Source of the DNA: Acanthochlamys bracteata
Taxonomy: Eukaryota > Streptophyta > Magnoliopsida > Pandanales > Velloziaceae
DNA length: 64,000 nt
Assembly (NCBI GenBank): GCA_019914995.1
Contig: CM034133.1
Location: 7,892,495-7,956,494 of the forward strand
Direction: 5' to 3'
Position 1 is the stretch's first letter, and each line of letters starts with the position of its first letter. Below the pieces are notes generated by a model that worked only from the letters and a program-made list of their open reading frames with translations, had not been told where the DNA came from and did not search any database. A program made the translations under genes and the position numbers. Shown here one piece after another: positions 1 through 14,100 of this stretch.

Positions 1-2160
1 TTGAGAGTTCGACAACAGTTCAGTTTCTTCTGTAATTTTTTGCAGTACTATGTGGTTTGATGTAGGAGTTGCTATACGAACAAGAAAATTATACACAGCA
101 ATCGGCCAACAGTGACACATTTTCAAGCGACTAACCAGCAACCCAAAGCAGTTAACTGATTCATCTGCTGGTTAACACAGTTCATTCACAGTTTCCATTC
201 TTTGATATTCAGTGTTCTTATCATGTTTTAGTACTGTACAGAGCGGTTCTGAACTAACCCCTTTACAGAGTTGAACCTGTAGAAACGTTCTAAATCATTG
301 AAACAGTTGTATTGAGAGCAGTTCGCGGTGACAATATATGACTCCATTTAGTTAAGATTGATAATTTTTATATGTATAAATTTATATATTGTATTAAGAT
401 TGAACAAATTTGATCCGATTATTAAATAAATTGACTCGAATCTAATACACCAATTCAAATTGCCATTCTAGAAGGAAGAACTCTTTTTTGATTTTTTAAC
501 GTAGAATAAAATTTAAGTAATGAAAAAAAAATCAATCATAGTAATTTTAAATTATTATAATTATATTATATTTACAATTAGTCGTTTATTTTTATATTTT
601 ATAAAATAGTGCAAGATGAGATTTATAATATGATTGAAAGTATTATTATGTAGGTATTTTTTTAATAACGAATTTAGATTTTGTAGAAAAATTTTTATCA
701 AAATTTATTGACGGAGCTTGTTTATTAAAATTTATATTGAAAGTATTAATATGTATTTATAATAATAAAATTTTAGCTATCACCACATACTTTTTAAAAA
801 TAAAAATAAAATTTTTTAAAACATTCTAAGCATCAATAAAGATATTAAAGAATGCACATTTTGATAAATACTCAATAGATCTCTTCACCAAGTATACAGT
901 ACAATATTCATTCCAACTGACTTTATAAATTCACTTAAGCTTAAAAGCGTAGAAATAAAAATTAATAATATTAATTATTAAATTGATTGATCTGAATTTA
1001 ATCTAGTTATTAAATAGGTTGTGGTAAGGTTGATAATTTTTGACCCGTATAAATTTATAAGTTGGATTAAAATTAAATAAATATTCATCCGATTATTAAA
1101 TGAGTTTAGTCAAAATTGATCCATCAATCTGAATTGCCACCTCCTAGTGCAGGATGTATTTAGGATGGAGAAGTGTTTAGTTGGAAGCCTTTTCGGTGCT
1201 ATCTTTGTAAAGATTATGTATTATACTCAGGAGAGACAAATGGTGTCCGCTTGCGGTTAAGTTCAACTAGATGTGGAAGCTTGGTTGATACAAAGACGTT
1301 CGGTTGGAATGTTGGTCTCGTGGTTTCTAGCACTTTGAAATAAGATATTGACAATTTATTTTAGTTGGAGTCGTCATGAACGTATGCTATGCTGGGTCAA
1401 TGGTCGAACCATGTAAAATTCTCGTGTGCTTTTACTCTGAATTTGCTTTAAACTTCAGTGCTAAGAACTAATATCGAAAGCAAAGTAAGATTTCTACAAA
1501 AATCAGTAAGCTTTCAACTAACTGCCTTACTCGTTGTTTAGTTGGACTTTAACGTTTTACTAAGTATAGGTAACCAACAAGCAAAGGAGCCAATTGATTC
1601 AGTTACTGACTCCGCTCTGTATCAAACGAAAGAAGATAGCTAGAAAATCAGTCAGTTGTTCTATCTACTGTTTATATCTATTTTGAATAAATTGAAAGAC
1701 TAGCGAAACAACTAGTCAACCGACTTAAAATTGACTTTTTCTTAATTTACAGAAAATATTATATGTAGTAAACTACCAGCTCAACCAGTCAGCTGATTTA
1801 TTTACTGATATTTCACTATTTAGTGTAGAAGTTTTTAGCATTAGTCTTAGTTTAACAATTCAACTCTCCCTTGGCATGTATATTAACACTTTAACACCTG
1901 CTCTCCTACAGGCGATGGTCCTTTGAGATGAAGCGAGCCACTGCTCTGAAATTAAGCTGGACACTGCTCTAAAGTGAATCGGATTAAAGTTGGGTTTAGC
2001 CAAACTTAAAACGATCTCACCAGCTTGTTCCGATGACGACTTATAATTCTTTTCAAAATAATTGACAATAAAAAGAATAGCTAAAATCTTTATGAATATC
2101 ATCTCAAAGATATTGATAAGCGATATAGGATTGAATCTCTTTAATAAACAAGACATAGTC
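1..2160. other. AT-rich intergenic DNA with dispersed repeat remnants
   Basis: I see no convincing gene here. The stretches at about 345-475 and 860-1145 are two diverged copies of a dispersed repeat that recurs at about 20120-20425. The part from about 1150 to 2160 is less AT-rich and may be decayed transposon or other repeat sequence. A 98-codon minus-strand ORF at 1860-2156 has no recognisable domain, so I do not call it a gene. Confidence 0.5.
860..1145. repeat. Dispersed repeat R1, copy 1
   Basis: This block matches 20120-20425 along its length when read by eye. Shared landmarks in order are a start with 'cattttga', 'caaatctcttca'-like or 'atctcttcacc', then 'actgactttataa', a 'taaaag' segment, 'attattaaatag' and an end near 'attgccacc'. 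The second half also matches 345-475. There is no coding potential. It is probably an old non-autonomous element or a retroelement tail. Confidence 0.55.
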
Positions 2161-3180
2161 TCTTGAGCTTTCCATCTCCTCCCAATAGTAGTTCAACTGA
2201 TCATCATTCATTTTTTTTGCATAACTAAAGTACTCTGAAAGCAAATTTTCGACATACACTTCAAATCAGATTATCTTGAAACAAGTCATACACATGGCTG
2301 AATCATCAATTTTAAGCTACGCTTTTAAAGACTTGATAGATACATCATCTTCATTTCCTCCAAAAATAAATGATGCATACCATAGTCGTCAAAACCAAAA
2401 CGAGAGTCGATCCGAAAAGTTGTTCGGATTAACGATTTTCGAATTAACCTGGCGGATAATTGACCCGCTGGGTCAACAGCTATACTTGCGGTACAAAGAA
2501 AATTTTGTTTGGCGAGATTAATGGCAGCATTAGAGCATTGAGCTTGTTTGAAATTTATGTCTTGATGAATAAATTGATACTATCATATGGCTTGGATCTT
2601 ACTCGACTGCCGACGCTAATTGTCACGGACTTAGAGTTTTATTTTGATCCGTGCGGCACTTACTCACACTCCTTTGTGGCTAAGTCAATCTTTCACCCAA
2701 ATGAGCTATCAAAGATAGCCAAAAACTTTGTAGCAAAAGGGATTCCTGCTTATATGACTATGCTTGTTACAATTCTTGCTTGATTTTTTTGATGCCCTTA
2801 AATGAGAACTCATTTCTCCTATTTATAGCTTCTCCACCTCAATGGATGATAGATATTATTTCGATCGGACAGTGAAAAATACATGGTTCAGAAAGTTTTT
2901 ACATAATATTTCTTACAAAAATCTCCATATTTTTATAGTATTTTTTAACCTACTCTAGATTTATACAAACTATCTTATATCTAAAATATTTTACCATATT
3001 CAAAATTTGACTTATATACAAGATATTCTATCTAAGTAAAAAGTATTTTACTGAGGTAATTTGGATAGAAAGAAAAACCAAAAATAGTAATACGTGACAT
3101 GATGCACGGGTTTACGACACGGCGGTTTATCTTCTCCGTGGGAGATCGGCCAGGTTGAACTTTCCAGATTAGTTGCCACA
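2160..3180. other. Unclassified low-copy or LTR-like remnant
   Basis: Two overlapping plus-strand ORFs (2276-2521 and 2460-2783) are open but show no domain, no convincing splice structure and no family I recognise. The segment from about 2625 to 2860 contains 'gtcacggacttag', 'ccgtgcggcactta' and a TATA-like 'ctatttatag' region. This reminds me of plant LTR sequence, but I cannot prove that from this window. Confidence 0.25.
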
Positions 3181-4210
3181 AGAAGGTGAAATGGAGATAT
3201 AAATCAACTAAACCCCTAAATCGCCGGGGAGGCTATGTTCTCAGTCGGCGAAGCCTCACAGATTCGAAACTTGCTTGCGCTGCTACTAAAGGATTATTTG
3301 TTGCTTCGATTAGGATTAAAGTTACTAACGTCGACACGAGGGTCGATGCTTTACAACAACAACAGCACCAGCACCACAACATTATCACAGTTCGGAGTAG
3401 TAGCAACAACAGATGAAGTGTGAATAAGAATCCTGACTTTTAACCAGCATCCCAACCCTACTTCTTCAGACGAAGATTAGCACCATCACACCACAACGAC
3501 AAGAAAAATTAATCAAGTTGTTTTGATTAGCACGGTTCACCATGAAAAGCTAAAGCTAGCATGGAAGAAGTAGCACGTTCCCAACGGGATTTGGAGAACT
3601 CTAGATTCTTCTACACATGAACATGTTAATCGGTGAGATCAACCAAGCATAGTGAAGCTTTCGAAGCTCTACGATATTCGGGTGCTCAACATCTGTACTC
3701 ATTGGCGTTCTTCCAGCGAAATTGGAAGATATCAAATCTAATTTCTAAATTATGAAAGTAAATATTCTAACAGATTCAAGGAGCATTCGAATGAAACAAA
3801 AAGAGAAGATAAAACTGCTGAAGCAGCGGCAAAGGCTTCCGTAGTGAGCAGTGGGGAGGCGGCGGAGACGGCACATATTCGTGGGGCGTGAGCGACGCGG
3901 GAATGGAGGAGGATGAACGGAGACGTGAAGGATGAAGAGAGCCGCATCCACTACCCCCGCCTCCAGCTTGAGAGAGTTCATGGTTGCGAGAGAGAGTACG
4001 GAATCGAATTGGAAACGTTTTAAGTCCCATTTTTTAAAAAACTGTTTACGTGGCCTAGGTTGTATTGGGCTAATTGTATAACCAATTTTTTTTCAGATTC
4101 ATACTTAGTTTATATTCGGATCGATCTGAACTGTCCTATTAACTCTTACAACCTGATCCATACTATTGAGTAGTGCATATTAGGCCCACTCTGCTCGCTG
4201 GCGGCATTAA
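3180..4210. other. GC-richer intergenic island, gene remnant possible
   Basis: This island stands out from the AT-rich surroundings. Plus ORFs at 3186-3416 and 3235-3423 contain a CAA/CAC-rich tract at about 3353-3380. Around 3750-4030 the minus strand has three overlapping ORFs in different frames, rich in Ser, Pro and Leu. No frame is clearly favoured and no domain is recognisable. It could be a decayed first exon or a noncoding transcript. Confidence 0.25.
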
Positions 4211-4520
4211 GAGCATGTTTTCGTCATCGATGAATTCAAGGACGGACGAGATTAAACGCCCATAACTGAATTTCGTAAAAATAACACGTAACAAATAAAA
4301 TTTTTTTAAAAATAAAATAAAAATAAAATTTAATATTTATGTTTCAATAAATTTTAAAAATATGTTAAAAATTAAAAAATATAAAAAATTAAAAAATGTG
4401 CAAATAAAAAAATATGTGAAAATAGAGTTCTTAATTCTTTATGTAATTAAAACATATGAATTGTTCGAAACTCAAAATATAATCCAAAAAAATAAATTAC
4501 GGACATTTAAAATACGCCCT
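4211..4520. mobile_element. MITE-like element, family A copy 1
   Basis: The element is bounded by imperfect terminal inverted repeats: 'gagcatgtttt' and 'aaacgcccataact' on the left, and the complement of 'acatttaaaatacgccct' on the right. Internally it shares 'gtaattaaaacatatgaa', 'gttcgaaa' and other blocks with copies at 35734 and 62985. The left terminal repeat appears to be interrupted by about 33 bp that the other copies lack. No ORF is present. Confidence 0.65.
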
Positions 4521-5185
4521 AAATTTGTATAGCGTTTCATTCAACTTTTAATTTTATATTTTATAATAAATTTTCTATAACATTATACAAATTTTATCTA
4601 ATAATTAAATAACATAAAAAATTATATATGTAAAATTTAATATTTACTTTTTCTGAAATAAAAAATAAAATCATTTTTAAAAATATTTTTAAAATAAATT
4701 TTATTTCAATAAAATTTTATTTTATAAACACTCCCCACAACTTACCATTACTGATTGAGATCAGAATCTGAAGGGCTGAAGAGATCGTTCTTGTTCGGTA
4801 CTATTGAGTAAAAAATAATAAGATATGTTCATAGGGCAAGTCAGCCGCTGCAACCGTCCAGCTAACAAACGCTAAGAAAGCAGACATAATCTTCATAGAC
4901 GTCCGAGTTGCTGCTACACCGTGGCCAACAGATTCAGCAGGCAAACTGGAACACCAGCTTTCATATCTTCCCAGACAACCAGCAAGTAGCATAAGGTTTG
5001 CATGAATGACTTCACATCAGATCTTGCGACTTCTATTATCGAAGACGAAACAAGAAAGGTCTTGCAAAGAGGTTTTCTCATGCAAATACTCCCACGACAA
5101 TTGGCTCTTGACAAAAGAATTAGGCTAGCTATGATAATTTACATGATAATATACATGAATTTAAAACACCAACTAGCGCATTCAT
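4521..5185. other. Intergenic AT-rich DNA and probable SPL7 3' UTR
   Basis: AT-rich sequence runs to about 4735. The part next to 5186 should carry the 3' untranslated region and polyadenylation signals of the minus-strand SPL7 gene. The short ORFs here (4801-5114 minus, 5002-5226 plus) are not supported as genes. Confidence 0.45.
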
Positions 5186-8100
5186 TTATCTTTCAGGAGA
5201 ACCAAATAAGCACCTCCTTATGGTGACAGCAACTTTCCCTGCTCTGTGAGGATGTAGGAGGACAACACAAGCAGCGAAACACATCAAAACAGCGGTTATT
5301 ACAAATAGTGTTGCCCTTCTATTGAGGACTGTACTTGGAGAAAGGTGAATCCACTGCTCCTCTGACCATTTCCTACCCAGGTGTGTCAAGCAATGCCTCC
5401 TCTGGACAAGGTCTTTATCAACAAGTGGCATATGCTCATCATTTCCTCCAGAAGTTGTGGTAATAGGAGCATGACAACCACTGCCTTCTCTTGTGTCAAT
5501 GAGCTGCATATAAAAACGAAAAATTCAATATTGCATGCCATTCAGACATAAATAAGACAAGCACTCTCTTATCCAACACGTATAAGAGCACAAGAACATA
5601 AAAGAGAGTCAAAAACTTTATGGGAAAAAATTGCTTGCTTAATGTAGATTCAACAGATTATGCATTGTGGATTAGTCGCCATTGTTTTAAGAATAGTACC
5701 AACTAACTTTATAAGTGAGTTTGATGGCTCTGATGATGTTAGTTGCTTGACAAGTTTTAGAGTCTAAAGCTACTGGAAAAATCCATCAACAAGTTTTTGA
5801 CAACACAAAGAAGTACCAATGCATTACTTACCCATGAAAATTTTTATGAAGGTTCCGTGAGCTTTCTCATCTAAACTGGATTTATGATCTGATACTTCAG
5901 ACAATGGACAAACTTATCAAACTCGTAGTGGTAGAATCAGTATCTTAGAACAAACTCACGAAGATTTAGAGTCACATTAACTACTCAGTGCTAGCAGCGG
6001 AAGAAGATAAGACCAAGATTAAGAGTAGGTAATGTAAGAAATGGGAAGCACAGAATCTGCCGGAACAAAATCATGCAACTTAGTTATTGACAAGTGCGAT
6101 TAAGCTGACAGGATGAAAAATGGAAATACCAGTTATTGACTTTACTCGCCATGACATTGGAAGGACTAAAGAAACATTTGAAGGTTATAGGCTATGTTTA
6201 CAGTAGTAAGATATTTGCAAAAACTTTTGCTAGACTTTTCAGGAGAACATTATTTGCAAATTGTTGGATATAGTTTAAACGATTATACCTATTGCAATGC
6301 TTAGCACCATCCATATCTGGACTAGACAGAAGTAACCCTCTAGTTAAGAGTTTCATGTAATCAGGATAAAGGAGGCTACTTTTGTACTTCTTTCTACAGT
6401 CTTTTAAGCTTTTAAATTCCTCTGAAGAAATACCATTATGTCTTGGTTACTACATATGAGAGATGTGTTACACAGGTCCAAGATATATCCATATGATATG
6501 TCTTGCAACAGTTACATGCAAGAGGTTGGTGGAGTAGCCCCCTTTTTATAAAAAGTTAAAAAGCAACTTAAGTTTTAACCATCAGAGTACCAAACTACTC
6601 AATGATATAGCAACAAAGGACAGGAATTTCTTAATTCATTACGCAAATATCCAACTTACTTTGGCTGGAGAAAGTGAGAAGCAATTTGTGTCAGACCCTT
6701 TGGAGCGGTGCTGATCAAACACTCTGTTAGATGAGTTTCTTGACTCAAATTCTGCAGATGGAACTCTTTTATAGAGGATCTCCTTGGCACACTTGATTTT
6801 TCTTTCAAGCAGTACCCACTTGCTACCAGAAAGTTTAATTGATAGGTCGAAAGACTGCCTCAAGACCATCCTATCTATAAATTTCATTACTTCTTCCAAA
6901 GTAGCAACAAGTTCATACTGCATCAAGAACTCTAGTAAAGTAGTCAATCTCTGAACATTAGGTAAACTCAAAGTAGTAGAATTCTCATCTAATTCCTGGT
7001 CTTTAAGCAACCATGCAATGTCCAAAAGTAACTCTGACATTGCGCTTTGATCCAAAGAAAATAGCTCGCAGGAATTTGCACTAACAGCAGATAACTCACA
7101 TTCCGGTTGCACTGTATCTTTGCATATGGGTTTAGCAAATCTCACTTGCATCTTCTCTAATTCTGAACATACTTCTTTGTTCCCTATGAGAATGGGGATG
7201 AAGTTGGATAAACCAGATCCATTCTCAACCTACAGAAACCAAGACAAAGCTATTATGACATTCTTTAATGGTGTTGATGTAATACATGCTGATACTCTTG
7301 GTGTAATCTCAAAATCTCTCCATAATACCGAAGACAGAAGTACATAAGTTTTCTTTCCATGTTCTGCACACCTGTGAACTTTTTGCCTTTCATATAATAT
7401 AATTGAGGCTGTAGATGGTAGAGAAAATGTGAACAAATCTAAACTAAAAGAGAGTGAATCTATAGCAATGGACCTAGAGCATCTGGTATTAGAACCATCA
7501 TTACACAGAAAATGGTTTGTTTATGCATCCAGTCAAAAACAGTTCTAGCCATTGATTTTTCCGCTTATAAAGCAATGTCCACATGTACATAGATGGTACA
7601 TCCTCAGGTGGTAAACTTAATACTAGCTAAATCCTCAAGAGTTAAACTTAATACTTTCTTACTGTCATGCTATGCTAGAAGGCACACAAAAGTTCAAAAG
7701 CAAGACAAATCTAAGGCCCAGATCAAAGAAAGCTACATTAGCAAGGTGATATATTTTTTTATAGAAATATTAACAATGAAATCTGACTCAAACACACTCA
7801 ACAGATCACTTAAGCATAACAAATTTTCATGAACAATATGCAGAGTGAGCTACAACCTACAATCTGTGGAAAATTGAGCAATTGAAAAAAGTAAAAAGAA
7901 ACAAATTAACAAACTTCAGGAGTATCAATCAAGCAATCAGAAAGTAACTTAATTTCTATAGGAAACACAGGACAATCATCCATGGTTAATAGCAAGCATC
8001 AAGAAACTAGAAAAGGCCAGTCAACAAACATTTGGTTATCTCCATACATGGCTAACCTGCATATACCAAGCAATAGATACAGAAGAACAGCATGAGTTTA

Positions 8101-11100
8101 CAATTTGAATTTAGTCATGCATTTATAAATTCATAAGCAATAAACTATTCAAGAATTGCCAAAACAAAGAAAATTTACATGACAATTAATTATAAATTCT
8201 CTCAAAAAACGTTATACTAAATAGAAGGTGGGAAGTACATGCCAATGTTCCTGATTTGACAAACAAGTGAATCAACACTTCTAAAAGGAGATGAACAACG
8301 TTTTGAAGTAACAACAACCAAGTAACAAAAAAGGGCCAAAAGCACATACTTGAGCTGGTAAGTGGCAATAATCCAGTAAGAGAATAACAACGATAAATTT
8401 TACTAACCTCAATAAAGGCAGGCCCAAAAGTATATTCCTGCGTCCAAGATATAATTATCTTGAACATTTCGTGCTCAGAATTATGCTGAGAGAAACTCTT
8501 TTCATTTTCCATGGCATTTTCTTGATTTATGATACAACAAGAGTCATAAACTAGATACTTTCCAGCAAAAGACACAAGCAACCTGGCAGAAAAATATAAT
8601 GGGTCTCAGACTAATTAAAGGAAATTATTCAATCACTACTGCATCAGTATCGGAAATATGGATGATGCAATTTAAAGCTATTTCAGATTGAAGAAGAAAC
8701 AGATATTAACAAAATGTATGAAATAGAAGCAAACATATCAGAAATTAGATGAGATTATATAGTAGAGACTAGAGAGCAGGAATTACATAGAAAACTCAAA
8801 CAAGACGAGAAATCTCAATCAACAGCATCTTAACTTTGACTATCAAGAAAAGACATGTAATGGAAGAAAAGAAATGGAAAGGAACTGAAGCAGAAAATTC
8901 AGTATTTATGTATTGCTGTTACAGCAAGCAAAAGACTGGAAAGGAGACAAAAACCCAAGATAAGAAAAAACATCAACTTGGCTGATAAAAAACCCAACGG
9001 AGTATCCTCCTTAAGCTCTCTCAATAGTGGAAGATAAATACAAACTCTCACATTGTCGCTATTCGCTATTCAGATATTCAGATTTGAGTACATCATATCC
9101 ATATCAAGGAATTGGAGTTCTGAATCAATTACGCTCTGGATGAAACAAATCTATGTAAGAGCCCAAAAAATTAGCCAATCAGGAAACCTATTTGACATTG
9201 AAATTTATTAGCTCAACGGAGCACCTTTTGATTGGTGATGCCTCAAGCAAAGCTACTCATTTCCTCTAATACCTAACTGAAAAAAAAATTGTAAAACAGA
9301 CTTGAACATGACAGCTGAAAATGCTGAATGAATTTATAGAAGTCAAATTCTACACTTCGAAATACTGCAGTGCCATACATACATGGCACTGAGTCATCAA
9401 GATAGTTTACTTGATTAAAAAAAGGTGACTAAACTAATACTAACTCAATCACAAAATTATATCAAAAAGTGATCGTAAACAACTAATAATGATATGCATT
9501 CAAGATTGACCCATGAAATGATCAATTTTCAATACAGGACTACAGTATGCATCAATTACTTGAAACAAGAAAAAAAATACAGATTCTACAGTGTCTTCAA
9601 ATTTAATAACTAGCTGATCATCCATAGAAGTGCTAGGACTTGATTTGAAATAAAATAAGCTAATATGCTATTGATGCTAGGCAACATAGACTCACTGAAG
9701 TTTAGGTTGATCAAGATTGCTGCCACAGACCACAAACTCCATTGGTTTCCCGGCCTCAAAATACGTAGGATAGACATAGTGCAACCTTGGAACTTGAATT
9801 TCCATTTTAATATCTGTTAGTGTTGTTCCATCTAATTCCCAGAAAAAAAAATGAAGAAAGAGAGAGAACCTTAGTGACTTGAAACTAGCAACATCTTTCA
9901 GCAGGCAATAGAGTTAATATTTAAATCCGTAGCATGGGTACAAATAAATTACTTTGAAAATAGAAAGAAATTGGTTTTCTTCCTATATTCAATAACTACA
10001 AATAAGTTACACAACTAGCACTACATGCTTCTTATAGTCTTAGTATGCTTTGGTAAGAATTCTTTAATGCTTGCAAATCACCCTACAGTTTGATAATTGA
10101 TTTCAAAATAAAATAAAAAAAATGTTCAGTGTCATCTATCAACCATTCATAACAACATTTGCAGGTCTTTTCAGAATAATATGTTTCAAATAGTTGTAAT
10201 GATGACGAGTTGATCAACTTACTGATCAACAGTATTTCTAACATTTTAAGCGTGAAGACCGTTTAGGATTTTAAGGAATTGATAGCTTTAAAATTATGTT
10301 CATGAATCATCAATGATCAATTAATCCTTTACATATCCTTTTTAGTTTAGAACTGTGTTTCTTAGAATATTATGTCTCCCACTTCCAAACGATGCACTTA
10401 ATTGGAAACCAGTTTAGCAATTGCTTCTCATGTGAACAGACCGGTGTGCATTAGCATGACAACTTGGAGAAATTTTACAGCTATGCCATGAGGTGCATGC
10501 TATTGAAGGGGGAAAAAATTGGAAGTAATAAAACTTTCAGAGGTTGATAAAAATAGGAAAGTGATAATAGATGCAAGTAGCCCCAACTTTTATGCGCCAT
10601 AGAAGTTAAATCCAAAAAGTTAAGGTAAATAGTAAAAACCTACTAGGATTCCCAGCTAAAAGCATACCTTTTAGAACATGAACAATTGAATTGTTCAGGT
10701 AGATGAAAAAGTTCCCTTTTCCAACAAATAAACTGTCAGGTGCATGAATCAGCTCTTCGACATAAAGAGACACCTCCTGCAAAAGCTGCTTCCAGTAATG
10801 GATATATTATTATCCAGCTATACATGTACTAAAATATGCATTAAGAAGAAATGAAACTTCGACTTTACAGTTGCCAGAAGTTTGAACAGTGCTTTTTATT
10901 TTTCCTAAATGGTCATGCAGCAACAAGCAATGTCATACAATTAAAACATAAATATTTACTGAGACACTCACAAACAAAATGTTTTAATTAGTCGAATATG
11001 CTGTTAACTCTATCATTCCGATCCTAGAAGAATGATGAAAATCAAACATTGCAACAAAAAATGACTCGTCTCACTATTGGAAATGATACTCACCATACAC

Positions 11101-14100
11101 ATGCAAAAAAGGACACATTTATCTAAAAGTAATGACTCTGAAATTAAGTCAGTATGCAAACTACAAGATAGGAATAGAGGCTCAACCATTCAAGAAGGGA
11201 TAACTCAGTCTCACTATTTGAAATGATGACACACTAAATACTCAAGTACATGCAGAACGGGTGCATTACCTGAAGTTACAACTTGCAAATTAAGAATAAG
11301 AAAGGTGATTCAGGGGTAGAATCATTTCATTGATCTTGTACCTTTTCCCACATTAATTGCGGCATTGCAATGAATATAGTCAATATGGTACACCCAGGAC
11401 GTATATAACCTTCCAATTCAACAGGCATGCTAGCCAGCCATTCAAAAATCTGCATTTTGAGATAACAAGTTATTGAACTCTCCATTTTTTATAATAAGAA
11501 ACACAATTACAAAACTAATGCAAACCCAAAACTTAAGGAAATACTTGGTGACGGAGGCGCCTAGGGAATTCGGCAGGATTCCAATCATAAAGCTTAAATG
11601 ATATACGACCTGTTGGACACTGAAATTGAGAAATGCATCATTACCTTACCAAGATACACATGATATAGGAATTTAACTCCTAAGGTACACTGCTATGCCT
11701 ATTTTTGTGTTACATAAATGATAGAAAAAAAAAAGAAATAGCATTGTGTAACTATCTGAATAAGAGCATACCGCTGAAGAATAAGGATTGTTATTGTTGC
11801 GGAATGCAGACGAAGTAGTAGACTTTGATTTATCCAATCTTTCGTCTATCTGAGCATCCCCAGATGATGTAAATGAGAAACCACCGTTATCCTGAACATT
11901 GTGAGAACTAGGAAGGGGAGATGATGGAGATCCAAGGCCATTTTCTAACTCCAACAACATTAATCCATCTGTTATATTATTTCTTGCCATCCCGTCAACT
12001 GTTTCATATGTAAATTAAGTAGATAAGAATAAGCAGGAAACTATTTTAGCTATTGTATTTATGATGCCGCACCTAAAGTTAGACATGACAAATTAAGTAA
12101 TTAGCTTAAAGTTGCTAACATGTTTGAAATAGCAAACTATAATGTACCAGATGCTTATACGAATCCTTACATGTGCATATATTGTAAGGTTCATACTGCC
12201 CGTTCCTAAACTCTATTTATGTAATTATGGCACAAGGAACTGAAACTGATCATAATTACTAATAGGTACCTTTTGTTCCTTCACCATCACAATCAATTTC
12301 TATTACTGGCTCCTCCTTATGCTCCTTTCCTTCCTCAGTTATACTTGCAAGATCTGCAGGTTTCCTCCGCCTCCTTTTGTTATGTCGCTCTAATTTTCTC
12401 CTACAACTTCGCTTACCTTCATCAAAATCTGCCAATATATGAAACCTGAAATATCAATACATTATCAAGACCCTGGAACTTGAAAAATGGGAATTACAAA
12501 CTTATACAGAGTCAAGGCAACTATATGAAGTTCACCAAAGGAGCACAACATTAAAGAATGATCTTTAGATTATTGCAAGGTGCCAGCAAGTACAGCATAT
12601 TCAAAAGTAACACAATTTGATCAAGTATTATATCTGTCAATCCAGTAAAACACGAAGTGTAGTGGTTCTTCAAGTTCAGACTTGCTACAAACAAGCTACT
12701 CATTCAGCATAAAAAGATGAGGCAATAAGATATTTGCAGTAAAAGATGCTCTAGAACCAATAACAAGGAATATGCTCATTAAATTAAGATGCTACATGAT
12801 GGTCAGTTCAGTAAGTTCACGAGACCCATGACTCAACCTGGGTCTATTCTTTTAAGCTGTAGAAAGCTGCCACATCTCTTCAGGATGCACAGTTTCAGAG
12901 AGTAAGTGGCAACATGTTTGCAGTTATGACTCATGGCTTGCCCTAATTCCTAAACTCTTAAGCTGTCTGCATTTCATTTTGTCACAAGTAATTGGCTTCC
13001 TATCTTGTCAGCATGAGGTAAGATTAGTGACATCAACAATGAATGAGCATTTGACAAGTATGGAACAATAAGATAACAACATCCAGAGCCTAATATCTCT
13101 TAATTCGGCACTCAAACTCCATTATGATCAAAATTCTTGGCATAGTTTCCAAACATGCTTCTCCAAGCTGACTTCCTAGGCCACATTCTCATAACCTCAC
13201 AGCTCCGACCTCCAAGACATACAAGAATTGGCTGCTATTGACAAGCAAATGATGTGGTAAATTTGATTACGTTGGGAATCTAGAGCAGTCTTCAGAAAGT
13301 CAACGACAGAGATACGTAGCAAGTGATTTAAGACAAACATTTTGGTTAAATATGTTTACAACCATGACACAATTTACCTAAACAGAAGAAAGGAAAAAAA
13401 AAAAAAAAGAATCCATTTAACACATTGAGATACTCTTTCATGGATAGAAACCAAATTACTTATTTCTTCTTAATATTCACTATGGATCCTCTCACATTGT
13501 GCTCGATTATGTTTTCAAAATAACTAAAACGGTAAGAAATGTATAAGCTCTTTTAGTACAAATAGTGCAAATAACGCCTGCTTCAACAAGCACTATTATA
13601 GTTACTTAAATTGCAAGTAAACAAGCAATTGCGTCCTTCAATTTCTAGATCAAATAGTGATGAACAAACAAAGAAGTTGAAGTTCATTTATGTATGCATT
13701 ACCCACATTTTCTTGAGCTACATAAGAGCAAGTGAAAAACGTTTATTACTTATGCAGACCATCATGGCATTCATGTAACAAGAACTTATTGATCCTGAAA
13801 ATTCAAACTACAGATAGGAATGCAAAATTACACCATAGATCATATAAAAGAAAACTGCTCACTAGACACAGTCTATAGAATATACTCGAGTTTGCAGGAA
13901 TTAAGACTTCAAGTAATATGAAAAAACTCCATGTCATTCCATCACCACCCAGAGTAAATTGACAAATTTTGAAGGTGAGTTTTGGGTCGAGGGGAGTGAA
14001 CTACAACACAGGTATCATCAACTGTCGCTCCTTCAATCAGGCACTACTAACTAAATGGTAGTGGAAATTCCTAAGGCCCAATCATTCCCCTTGTAATGAG

